Shown: in pieces, positions 36,449-44,449 of the stretch | Position numbering within the stretch: position 1 is the first letter of the stretch | How the letters are laid out: the number at the start of each line of letters is the position of its first letter | Assembly (NCBI RefSeq): GCF_034427655.1 | Contig: NZ_JAXOFX010000005.1 | Span: forward strand, 124,001 to 188,000 | Reading direction: 5' to 3' | DNA length: 64,000 nucleotides | Source of the DNA: Robertmurraya_A mangrovi | GTDB taxonomy: Bacteria > Bacillota > Bacilli > Bacillales > Cytobacillaceae | Translations under genes and position numbers: made by a program | The notes under the pieces: generated by a model | The model's database searches: none | What the model was told of the DNA's origin: nothing | The model's input: only the letters and a program-made list of their open reading frames with translations

Positions 36449-36522
36449 TTCTCTCTCTCCTTTTTTGGGGCATTTATTTTAAGCCCGTTTTAACAAAATT
36501 CGTTTACTGGGAGGGTTAAATG

Positions 36523-36553
36523 ATAAAAGCCCCTCTTCATAAGAAGAGGGGCG
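36523..36553 (-). terminator. Terminator of the metY SAM riboswitch
   Basis: GCCCCTCTTC...GAAGAGGGGC perfect stem followed by TTTTA on the minus strand. Confidence 0.88.
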
Positions 36554-36561
36554 AATATACG

Positions 36562-36670
36562 TCTCTCCTTATCTCCCAGAGTATTCTTACTCTGCTGGAA
36601 TTAGCACCGTGTTAATAACCGGTTGCCGGGCTTCGTAGGGCCAGTCCCTCCGCCTCTCTTGATAAGAAAC
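36562..36670 (-). promoter_or_regulatory. SAM-I riboswitch (S-box) of metY
   Basis: Minus strand shows TTATCAAGAGAGGCGGAGGG, GCCCTACGAAGCCCGGCAAC and GATAAGGAGAG closing P1 with the TCTTATC start. Same architecture as the metN leader 1.7 kb away but clearly diverged in P3/P4. Confidence 0.93.
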
Positions 36671-36709
36671 TATTTAGTTTGTAGTTTGAATATTTAGTGA
36701 TTTAAAGTG

Positions 36710-36739
36710 ATAATAGCACGATGAATTAAGCTCAGTCAA
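36710..36739 (-). promoter_or_regulatory. Promoter of metY
   Basis: TTGACT (36739-36734), 18-bp spacer, TATTAT (36715-36710) on the minus strand, 40 bp before the S-box. Confidence 0.6.
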
Positions 36740-36769
36740 CAACTAAATTATAATTTTCTGAAACAAATT

Positions 36770-37111
36770 TCAAGAAACTTGCAAATAAGGTTTTGATAGA
36801 ATAAACAGTGTTTCAAGATAAAGTATCGTCCTAAAATTAGCTTCTACTTCTAAAACACCCTCTTTTTTCCCGTCTCTTAGTCTTAATTTCCCAGTAATTA
36901 ATGAGTAAATTGAGTGTTTATCTCCTAATATGGTTGCGATTATATCTGTATTTGATATGGAATCTAACTTAATTTGTCCATCCTCTATTATTAAGTAAAT
37001 TACATCTTCTTGGTTGCTAATCTTAGTGGATATGTTAACCCCTTTTAAAAAGGTACTGATATGCCCTCTTGTATTTACTTCCGAAACTAGAGTATGTAAA
37101 ACATCCAACAA
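36770..37111 (-). CDS. SCP2-like small protein
   Basis: 113 aa, no signal or membrane helix. The pattern of a short N-terminal helix, then VIYLIIEDGQIKLDS, a helix region DIIATILGDKHSIYSLITGKLRLRDG and a last helix resembles SCP2 sterol-carrier/lipid-binding domains, but the match is by shape and a few positions only. The TTG at 37111 is chosen: GGGAGG lies 8 nt upstream. An open frame continuing to 37183 has no site. Single gene upstream of the metY promoter. Confidence 0.55.
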   Translation of the reverse strand: MLDVLHTLVSEVNTRGHISTFLKGVNISTKISNQEDVIYLIIEDGQIKLDSISNTDIIATILGDKHSIYSLITGKLRLRDGKKEGVLEVEANFRTILYLETLFILSKPYLQVS

Positions 37112-37399
37112 AATGACAACCTCCCAAAAATAGAAATACCTTTGTATCTGTTTTTTAGTTAGAATCGTAATTTTCACAGACAAGCTCTTTACATATATTC
37201 CTTATAGAACACCCTCACTCCTCTAAGTTTTGTTCGACAATTTCAATACTTACCTTCCTTAATTCGACCATGAAATTTACCGACATGCTGGCTTAAATCC
37301 TAATTTTGATTATTTCCTTACGGTGCTCGTTTACTATAACCTATGTCATAGACGTGGGTAGAGCTATTCTATAGAGGGATTTTTACAAAATGAAACAAA
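37112..37399. other. Intergenic gap upstream of the SCP2-like gene
   Basis: Nearly 290 bp with no ORF bearing a ribosome site. No repeat or riboswitch was recognised; it should carry the SCP2-like gene promoter. Confidence 0.35.
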
Positions 37400-37438
37400 G
37401 AAAGACAATGCTCTCTAAAAAGTAGCATTGTCTTTCAT
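37400..37438 (-). terminator. Terminator of the MFS transporter gene
   Basis: GAAAGACAATGCT...AGCATTGTCTTTC perfect 13-bp stem, then TTTGTTTC on the minus strand. Confidence 0.85.
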
Positions 37439-37468
37439 TTCCCGAGAAATATGTCATTTTGTAGTTAA

Positions 37469-38743
37469 TTACACAGCCTTCACTGTCGAAGGTGTGGCAC
37501 CTTTCTTATTAATTCCTTTGAAAACGGCAAAGAAATATAATGAGCCTATTAAATATAAGAATGCGGTAATGGAGAAGACGAGTGCATATCCCCAATACTG
37601 ACCGTACATTATAACAATGCCTGTAGAAACAGGACCCATGAAAGCCCAACCGAGATTGAAAACCATTTGATTTACAGAGTTAGCTAATCCCTTCATCGAA
37701 TCATCCACTTTTGACATCATTAAACTCATCTGAATAGGATTTCCTGCATTCATTAATGCTTGACGAAATAAGAATCCAATTGCAGCTAACCAAAGATTTT
37801 CTGTATAAGCGGTTAAAAGTAAAAATGGCAAACTCATTAACTGTAAGAATACCACTGCCTTTACTTCTCCAAGCTTTCTAACAACCATTGGTCCGATAAT
37901 CATCGCTACCGCTGTTGCCGATTGACCTAAGGAAATAATCATACCAATTACCGAATTTGAAGCTGAAAAACGATCAGCAAAATATAAATTCAGATATGGA
38001 ATGACCAGTCCAGCCCCAATCCCAATGAAGAGCTGAGCAACAGCAAATAATAGAATAATTTTGAAACTATCACTATTGTTTTTAATCTTTTTAATTAAAG
38101 GTTCATTTTGTATGTTAATTTGTTGTTGATTTCGAGTTTCTTTAAATTTTAATATCGGAAAGAGCCCACCTAAAAAGAAAAAAACTCCAACTACTAATGT
38201 AAGTCGAATACTAATTAATTCAGTAAAATAGAGGGAAAATATATCGGTCATCACTCCACCGCCAAAGTTCCCGATGACATTGGCTCCTGTCATTACTGCA
38301 AAATGAATACTAAATAAATGTACTCGTTGTTCCGGTTTTGAATTCTCCGCAAGCCACGGAATAGATGAAACCTGAAGAAACGCTGACGTTATTCCTGTTA
38401 AAAAAGCAAACGTTATTAAGAGACTTTCAAACTCTACTAAACTTCTAAATAATAGTAAAAAAGCTGTAGCTCCTGCCCCAAAAAACATAGCTTTTTTCCG
38501 GCCAATCTTATCACTAAGTAATCCAGCTGGTATTAGTATTAGAGCCGTTGCTAACGATGTCATAGAAATGACCTTACCATTTACTTGTTCTGTAAATCCT
38601 AATTCTCTAATGTAGAAATTATAAATAACCATGAAAATTCCAAAACCAATCTGGATAAAAATCGTGGCCATTATTGATAATCGGATATTCTTATTATAAT
38701 TTTTTATCTGAGCTGACCATTCGTTAAAAAACGCCATATTCAT
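37469..38743 (-). CDS. MFS transporter
   Basis: 424-aa major facilitator with about 12 helices; the loop 2-3 signature is present as GLLSDKIGRKKAMF, and FRQALMNAGNPIQMSLM lies in the second half. Substrate unknown; drug or metabolite efflux is usual for such proteins. Monocistronic, with a perfect-stem terminator. Confidence 0.82.
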   Translation of the reverse strand: MNMAFFNEWSAQIKNYNKNIRLSIMATIFIQIGFGIFMVIYNFYIRELGFTEQVNGKVISMTSLATALILIPAGLLSDKIGRKKAMFFGAGATAFLLLFRSLVEFESLLITFAFLTGITSAFLQVSSIPWLAENSKPEQRVHLFSIHFAVMTGANVIGNFGGGVMTDIFSLYFTELISIRLTLVVGVFFFLGGLFPILKFKETRNQQQINIQNEPLIKKIKNNSDSFKIILLFAVAQLFIGIGAGLVIPYLNLYFADRFSASNSVIGMIISLGQSATAVAMIIGPMVVRKLGEVKAVVFLQLMSLPFLLLTAYTENLWLAAIGFLFRQALMNAGNPIQMSLMMSKVDDSMKGLANSVNQMVFNLGWAFMGPVSTGIVIMYGQYWGYALVFSITAFLYLIGSLYFFAVFKGINKKGATPSTVKAV

Positions 38744-38913
38744 TTCGCCCCTTAGATATTTCGCATCCCTAAATATAATACCCCTTTGAAATTAGTATGT
38801 AAATCCTTTTCAAGGAAGTATTTTGAAATTTTAGTAAGAGGCTAATTGAAATAAAAAATTTGCTGATGTTTTCAACGGATTTTCTTTTATGACAGGTTAA
38901 AACATTCCTATAA

Positions 38914-38945
38914 ATAATAAAAAACAGACTCCTCAAGAGCCTGTC
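38914..38945 (-). terminator. Terminator overlapping the yusE stop
   Basis: ACAGGCTC...GAGTCTGT (one G-U) followed by TTTTTTATT on the minus strand; the left arm includes the last yusE codons. Confidence 0.7.
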
Positions 38946-39247
38946 AGTTGCTTAATTTTTTCAAATAAAAATGGGACAGATTGAACCGCATAAATCTTTT
39001 CTCTTATTTGCTTATTCTTTACGATTACTAAACAAGGTACACTTTCAACAGACCAGCTCTCGGCTAACTCTGGTATATAGTTCAGATCTGTCTTTCCCCA
39101 TCTAATTTGAGGAAATAGTTTCGAGGTGATATCAATCATCTTACCTGCTACTTGACATGTTCCACATAGTGGGGTGTATAAGTAGAGTATAAAAAAATGT
39201 TCTGTTTCTAAATAGGTCATTATCTCTTTGTGTGACCACTCTTGCAT
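38933..39247 (-). CDS. yusE: Thioredoxin-like protein YusE
   Basis: 104-aa single thioredoxin domain with active site CGTC (in YTPLCGTCQVAGKM) and cis-Pro region SVESVPCLVIV. No signal peptide. Probably a cytosolic thiol-disulfide oxidoreductase. Follows yusF after 6 bp; CGTC differs from the classical CGPC. Confidence 0.85.
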   Translation of the reverse strand: MQEWSHKEIMTYLETEHFFILYLYTPLCGTCQVAGKMIDITSKLFPQIRWGKTDLNYIPELAESWSVESVPCLVIVKNKQIREKIYAVQSVPFLFEKIKQLTGS

Positions 39248-39253
39248 GTAGTT

Positions 39254-39610
39254 TCATCCTTTATCTAAATACTGCGCGTAAACATCTATATTAGCACTTA
39301 ATAAAACGGTTGCCAGATGATGCTCAGGGGAACTAGCAACTTCTCTATACATCTTATCGATATATAAATGCTCAGCCTCAGGGAATTCCCTTTTGAACTG
39401 CTTTCTTAGCTTTTCTCCTGCTTCATCCGCATCCACCAATATATAAACATCTTTTCCATATAATGAATCAATCATATCATCTAGCTTAGATATACCCATT
39501 GTACCGTTCGTACAAATGATTTCTACTTCTTCTTTTACAATATTTTTAACTTTCCTCTTATCTGATGTACCCTCAACAATAATTACTTTTTCCGCCTGCG
39601 AATCATTCAT
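39254..39610 (-). CDS. yusF: Toprim domain protein YusF
   Basis: 118 aa, essentially one Toprim fold: the catalytic Glu in VIIVEGTSDK and the DxD in ILVDADEAGEK are present. Related to RNase M5-type small Toprim proteins; nucleic-acid target unknown. ATG at 39610 chosen (AGGTGAT 5 nt upstream); the GTG at 39619 lies within that site. Operon with yusE. Confidence 0.85.
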   Translation of the reverse strand: MNDSQAEKVIIVEGTSDKRKVKNIVKEEVEIICTNGTMGISKLDDMIDSLYGKDVYILVDADEAGEKLRKQFKREFPEAEHLYIDKMYREVASSPEHHLATVLLSANIDVYAQYLDKG

Positions 39611-39782
39611 TTTGATCACCTATGAACGAGTTGTAGTTTACCTTACTTTATTCACTATTCGAGCTAATGGTGTTCAATTCCTACCCCATTTCTAGCATTT
39701 AATATAATTATCATATCAATTAAAGGCTTTCTTTAAGATGTTTGAAGTTGAATCGTACAATTTTTAGGAAAAAGCCAAGTAA

Positions 39783-39817
39783 AAAATAAACAGCGGAAAG
39801 ATGACCGCTGTTTATTT
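39783..39817 (-). terminator. Terminator overlapping the yusG stop
   Basis: AAATAAACAGCGG pairs perfectly with CCGCTGTTTATTT, then TTTTA; the first arm contains the stop codon. Confidence 0.85.
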
Positions 39818-40055
39818 AACACCAGCCACCCTGATCACAGTCTGTATACTTAGCCTCTGGTTGATCAGTCGTGGTAACGTTTTGATATATACTTTTTCCG
39901 CTTCCTTCAAAGTGGTGTTCAAGTTCCAGCATACATCCTTCTGGTAATGTCATTTTACCGATTCGCTCATTTTCTAAATAAAGTTCCAATTCTCCATTCT
40001 TTAATTTACCTACCACTCTATCTGTCACATCTATTTTTTGCTGTTTTAATGTCAT
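39816..40055 (-). CDS. yusG: YusG family (DUF2553) protein
   Basis: 79 aa, beta-rich small cytosolic protein (VTDRVVGKLKNGELELYLENERIG) matching YusG/DUF2553; function unknown. Ends in GGWC, with two Cys near the C-terminus. Between gcvH and yusF as in B. subtilis. Confidence 0.78.
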   Translation of the reverse strand: MTLKQQKIDVTDRVVGKLKNGELELYLENERIGKMTLPEGCMLELEHHFEGSGKSIYQNVTTTDQPEAKYTDCDQGGWC

Positions 40056-40182
40056 TGTATGGTTCCCCTTTCAACCCTATATTTATCAGACCTTTGTCGA
40101 AATAAGTAAGCTATATCATCTAGTTTACCCACGTTTTCTATTCAAAATATAGTAATTAAAGGTATTCAACATCTTACTACAC

Positions 40183-40211
40183 AAAAAGAGCGCCAAAAGT
40201 AGGCGCTCTCA
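40183..40211 (-). terminator. Terminator of gcvH
   Basis: GAGCGCCTA...TGGCGCTC hairpin followed by TTTTTG on the minus strand. Confidence 0.85.
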
Positions 40212-40218
40212 ATAGTCA

Positions 40219-40602
40219 TTAGTCTTCTTTAATCATTTCTTCATATTGTTCTGAAGTCATTAACTCTTCAACTTCAGAAGGGTTGCTTAATTCTACAACG
40301 ATCATCCAAGCTTTTTCATATGGAGATTCGTTAACGAACTCAGGGCTATCATTTAAGTCTTCGTTTACTTCTACAACTTTACCACTTATAGGAGCATAAA
40401 GTTCAGATACCGTTTTAACAGACTCAACGCTACCAAATGGCTCGTTTACTGTTACTTCATCCCCAACTTCAGGTAGTTCAACGAAAACGATATCGCCTAA
40501 CTCTGATTGAGCAAAATCTGTAATTCCGATTCGAACTTTCTCTCCTTCAACTTTTACCCATTCATGTTCTTCTGAATAACGTAATTCTTTTGGTGTATTC
40601 AT
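40219..40602 (-). CDS. gcvH: Glycine cleavage system H protein
   Basis: 127-aa lipoyl carrier that shuttles the aminomethyl group between GcvP, GcvT and GcvL; in bacilli also the first acceptor in lipoate transfer. The lipoylated Lys is in GSVESVKTVSE. ATG at 40602 is chosen (GGAGGG 8 nt upstream; MNTPKELRYSEEHEW). LipA at 14.7 kb supplies the cofactor modification. Confidence 0.94.
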   Translation of the reverse strand: MNTPKELRYSEEHEWVKVEGEKVRIGITDFAQSELGDIVFVELPEVGDEVTVNEPFGSVESVKTVSELYAPISGKVVEVNEDLNDSPEFVNESPYEKAWMIVVELSNPSEVEELMTSEQYEEMIKED

Positions 40603-40694
40603 TGTTATCCCTCCATTTTTTCTTAAAAGACTCAATATATGATCGTAAAAATACAATCTCCTTATTTACACATGACAAAAGAAAAGCTTAAACC

Positions 40695-41051
40695 TTATGT
40701 AAGCCATGTATTTTTATATTCCTCTTCTTTAAAACCTACCGTTAGTTTTTGTCCATCTGTTAGTAATGGACGCTTAATGAGCATTCCATCTGAAGCTAAA
40801 ATATTTAATAATTCATCTTCAGAAGCTGAATTAACCTTGTCCTTTAAACCTAACTCACGGTACTTCTGACCACTCGTATTAAAGAACTTCTTTAATGGCA
40901 ATTCACTCTGCTTATAAAGCTTTTCTAACTCCTGTTTTGAAGGAGGATTTTCCACGATATGTACTGCATCATACGAAACGTTATGTTCGTCTAGCCATTT
41001 TTTAGCATTGCGACATGTACCACACTTTGGATACCAATAAAATGTAAGCAT
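40695..41051 (-). CDS. yusI: Spx/ArsC family protein YusI
   Basis: 118-aa thioredoxin-fold protein of the Spx/MgsR/arsenate-reductase-like family, with CGTC near residues 9-12 (PKCGTCRNAKKW) and PSKQELEKLY. It lacks the positive clamp expected for a proven Spx regulator by eye, so role is open. Located upstream of gcvH as in B. subtilis. Confidence 0.82.
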   Translation of the reverse strand: MLTFYWYPKCGTCRNAKKWLDEHNVSYDAVHIVENPPSKQELEKLYKQSELPLKKFFNTSGQKYRELGLKDKVNSASEDELLNILASDGMLIKRPLLTDGQKLTVGFKEEEYKNTWLT

Positions 41052-41239
41052 ACTTCCACCATCCTATGTTAGCATATCCTTTTTTGTATAAAATTTGCAG
41101 ATGAACTGAATAATGCATGATACAAAGATAGTAACATATCCCAAGGCAATTTCATAACTATCAGCACGATATTATGATTCGACTTTTTTTGCAAAATTCC
41201 TTCATGAACAAAAATATTTTTTAATTTTTTATAGGAGAT

Positions 41240-41274
41240 TAAATGTTTAAAGCCCCCTATAAAGGGAGCTTCTA
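41240..41274 (-). terminator. Possible terminator of fadNAE
   Basis: AAGCTCCC...GGGGGCTT hairpin just after fadE on the minus strand; the following T-run is interrupted (CTTTAAACATTT), so strength is uncertain. Confidence 0.55.
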
Positions 41275-41282
41275 ACACATTC

Positions 41283-43067
41283 TTATAGTACAAAGCGCTC
41301 AGCTTCAATTAATTTCTCTGAAGCTTCACGTTTTTTAGCAATTACATTGATTGGTGTATGACGAGTAAATTTACGTAGAGCAGAAATCATCATACGAAGA
41401 GTATCTCCAGTCTCTGTTCCAACAAGTGTTTCTTTAGCATGTTGTTCGATTTCATTAAAAGCTTCTTGACAGAAAATTTGAGTGTACAGTAGCTTTTGCT
41501 TGCTCTTTTCAAGACCGTCTTTAGCGATAGCTTTTTCAGTACGAAGAACCGCTGATTCCATTGCATACGCGTTAGACACGATGTCAGCTATGTTCACAAG
41601 GATTTCTTGCTCTTTCTCTAATGCTTTACCGAATTTTTGCGCTGCAAGACCTGCTGCTAGTAATCCGATTTTCTTCGCATTTTTCACTAAATACTTTTCT
41701 TGTGCTAAAGGCTCTTCACCTGGCTCTTCAGGCATTAACATCATTAATTCTTCTTGTAAAGCCATCGCTTTTTGGAATAGTGGAAGCTCGCCTTTGAATG
41801 CTTTACGTAGGTAAGTTCCTGGAACTAATAAACGGTTAATTTCGTTTGTTCCTTCGAAGATTCTGTTGATACGAGAATCACGGTATACTCTCTCGATTTC
41901 ATATTCAGTCATGAAACCATAACCACCATGTAACTGAACGCCTTCGTCAGCCACATAATCAAGTACTTCAGTAGCAAAGAATTTATTTAATGAGCACTCA
42001 ATTGCATACTCAGCAATAGATGCTGCAACCGCTTTACCGTCTTTTACTTCTTCATCCGATAATTTGCTCATACGCTCTTCAAAAAGACCAACTGTACGGT
42101 ATACAGAGCTTTCAGCAGCATAGATTTTTGAAGCCATAGTAGAAAGCTTTTCTTTCGTTAAGTTAAATCCAGAAAGAGGCGTTTTGAATTGTTGACGTTG
42201 GTTTGTATATTTAGCTGTAATTTCAAATGCAGCTTTTGATCCACCAACTGCTCCTACTCCTAATTTGTAACGGCCAATATTTAAGATATTGAATGCAATA
42301 ATATGACCTTTACCATATTCACCTAATAGGTTTTCTTTTGGCACTAATGCATCTTCTAAAATTAATGTACGAGTTGATGAGCTCTTAATACCCATTTTTT
42401 TCTCTTCTGGACCTACTGACACTCCAGAGAATTCTCTTTCAACGATGAAAGCTGAGAAGTGTTCCCCATCGATTTTTGCATATACTACGAATACATCAGC
42501 GAAACCAGCATTAGTGATCCATTGCTTTTCACCGTTTAATACGTAGTGAGTTCCTTCAGCATTTAATTTAGCTGTAGTTCTAGCACCTAAAGCATCAGAA
42601 CCAGAACCTGGCTCAGTTAAAGCATAAGCAGCTAATTTTTCACCTGTAGCTAAAGCAGGTAAATATTTTTGTTTTTGCTCTTCGTTTCCGAATAATACGA
42701 TTGGTAAAGAACCGATACCAACGTGTGCACCGTGAGAGATAGAGAATCCACCTGCACGAGCCATTTTTTCAGCGATAAGAGCTGAACTGATTTTATCTAA
42801 AGAAAGTCCGCCGTATTCTTCAGGAACATCTGCACCTAAAAGACCTAGTTCACCAGCTTGCTTTAAAAGCTTTACTGAGCGATCAAACTCATGGTTTTCT
42901 AAATGTTCTACTTGTGGAAGAACTTCGTTTGTTACATAGTCTTCTGTTGTTTTAGCAATCATTTTTTGCTCATCTGTATAATCTTCCGGTGTAAACACGC
43001 GGTCATAAGAAACATCTTCAATTAAAAAGCTTCCACCTTTAATTAGGTTTTCAGTTTGGTTTGACAT
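41283..43067 (-). CDS. fadE: Acyl-CoA dehydrogenase
   Basis: 594-aa FAD enzyme of fatty-acid beta-oxidation (first oxidation). Motifs ALTEPGSGSDA and WITNAGFADVF (FAD/substrate) and the C-terminal RDSRINRIFEGTNEINR are present; an extra C-terminal helical part explains the length, as in B. subtilis FadE. The second of two close ATGs is chosen, giving 9 nt from GGAGG. Third gene of fadN-fadA-fadE. Confidence 0.93.
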   Translation of the reverse strand: MSNQTENLIKGGSFLIEDVSYDRVFTPEDYTDEQKMIAKTTEDYVTNEVLPQVEHLENHEFDRSVKLLKQAGELGLLGADVPEEYGGLSLDKISSALIAEKMARAGGFSISHGAHVGIGSLPIVLFGNEEQKQKYLPALATGEKLAAYALTEPGSGSDALGARTTAKLNAEGTHYVLNGEKQWITNAGFADVFVVYAKIDGEHFSAFIVEREFSGVSVGPEEKKMGIKSSSTRTLILEDALVPKENLLGEYGKGHIIAFNILNIGRYKLGVGAVGGSKAAFEITAKYTNQRQQFKTPLSGFNLTKEKLSTMASKIYAAESSVYRTVGLFEERMSKLSDEEVKDGKAVAASIAEYAIECSLNKFFATEVLDYVADEGVQLHGGYGFMTEYEIERVYRDSRINRIFEGTNEINRLLVPGTYLRKAFKGELPLFQKAMALQEELMMLMPEEPGEEPLAQEKYLVKNAKKIGLLAAGLAAQKFGKALEKEQEILVNIADIVSNAYAMESAVLRTEKAIAKDGLEKSKQKLLYTQIFCQEAFNEIEQHAKETLVGTETGDTLRMMISALRKFTRHTPINVIAKKREASEKLIEAERFVL

Positions 43068-43157
43068 TTTCATATTCCTCCAGTCTATTGGTTGGGAGAG
43101 CCGTACAAGCCCTCCCTAGTTATTTTATTAAGGCAATTCATCGTAGAGAACTAAGTT

Positions 43158-44333
43158 TTATAGTAATTCGAATACTCCAGCAGCACCCATACCGCCACCG
43201 ATACACATTGTAACGACACCGAACTGCTGATTACGACGCTTCATTTCGTGTAAAAGTGTTAGAGTAAGTTTTGCTCCTGTACATCCAAGTGGATGACCTA
43301 AAGCAATAGCTCCACCGTTCACGTTTACCTTTTCTTCGTCGATACCTAATTCACGAATTACTTGGATTGATTGAGAAGCAAATGCCTCATTTAGTTCAAA
43401 TAATCCGATATCAGAAAGTTCTAGGCCAGCCATTTTTAATGCTTTTGGAATCGCTACTACTGGACCGATTCCCATGATTTCAGGTGGGACTCCACCAACT
43501 GCGAATGATCTGAATTTTGCCATTGGCTGTAATCCTAAAGAGTCAGCTTTTTCACGGTCCATTACCATAACAGCTGCTGCTCCATCACTTGTTTGTGAAG
43601 AGTTACCAGCTGTTACAGTTCCAGTTACCGAGAATGCTGGACGAAGTTTTCCTAGAGTTTCAACTGTAGAACCAGCACGAACACCTTCATCTTGACTAAA
43701 TTGGAATGATCTTTCTACTAATTTGTTGTCTTTTCCTACTGAACGTAGAGTGACATCAACAGGAACGATCTCATCAACAAATTTACCTTCTTGGATTGCT
43801 CTTGCTGCTTTTAGATGGCTTCGTACTGCAAATGCATCTTGGTCTTCACGTGAAATTCCGTACTTTTTCGCCACTTCTTCCGCGGTATGACCCATACCCA
43901 TATAATATTGTGGTGCAGTTTCAGCTAGCTTAGCGTTAGGACGAACCACATGGCCCATCATCGGTACTAAGCTCATAGATTCTGCTCCACCAGCGATGAT
44001 GGTATCAGAATGACCAATCATAATTTTCTCAGCTGCATAAGCGATTGATTGTAAACCTGAAGAACAATAACGGTTGATTGTAATGGCAGGTACTGAATCT
44101 GGTAATCCAGCTAACGCTCCGATGTTTCTAGCCATATTTAATCCTTGCTCTGCTTCTGGCATCGCACAACCAATGATTAAATCATCGATATTTCCCTCAT
44201 AATTACCCGCTCTTTTTAATGTTTCTTTTACAACTAAAGCCCCTAAATCATCGGGACGCACATTTGCAAGTGATCCTTTTTTTGATTTACCAACAGGGGT
44301 ACGCGCTCCTGCTACTATTACCGCTTCTCTCAT
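43158..44333 (-). CDS. fadA: Acetyl-CoA acyltransferase (3-ketoacyl-CoA thiolase)
   Basis: 391-aa thiolase. Nucleophile Cys in NRYCSSGLQ, the NEAFA loop, GGAIALGHPLGCTGAK (His) and CIGGGMG (acid/base Cys) are all present. Cleaves 3-ketoacyl-CoA to acetyl-CoA and a shortened acyl-CoA. Middle gene of the fad operon. Confidence 0.94.
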   Translation of the reverse strand: MREAVIVAGARTPVGKSKKGSLANVRPDDLGALVVKETLKRAGNYEGNIDDLIIGCAMPEAEQGLNMARNIGALAGLPDSVPAITINRYCSSGLQSIAYAAEKIMIGHSDTIIAGGAESMSLVPMMGHVVRPNAKLAETAPQYYMGMGHTAEEVAKKYGISREDQDAFAVRSHLKAARAIQEGKFVDEIVPVDVTLRSVGKDNKLVERSFQFSQDEGVRAGSTVETLGKLRPAFSVTGTVTAGNSSQTSDGAAAVMVMDREKADSLGLQPMAKFRSFAVGGVPPEIMGIGPVVAIPKALKMAGLELSDIGLFELNEAFASQSIQVIRELGIDEEKVNVNGGAIALGHPLGCTGAKLTLTLLHEMKRRNQQFGVVTMCIGGGMGAAGVFELL

Positions 44334-44449
44334 CTTGTTCCCTCTCTTTCCTTGTATGTTAGAGAATAGGCTCTTTTCGTAACTTTTAAGGATTAGTGTA
44401 TAACACTCTATTAAAGTATTAGAAAAGAGCTACCATGTATTGATTTATA

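Noticed and set aside
41069..41308. 79-codon minus-strand ORF between fadE and yusI
   Set aside because: It overlaps the fadE end and the hairpin after it, has no ribosome site and shows no recognisable domain.
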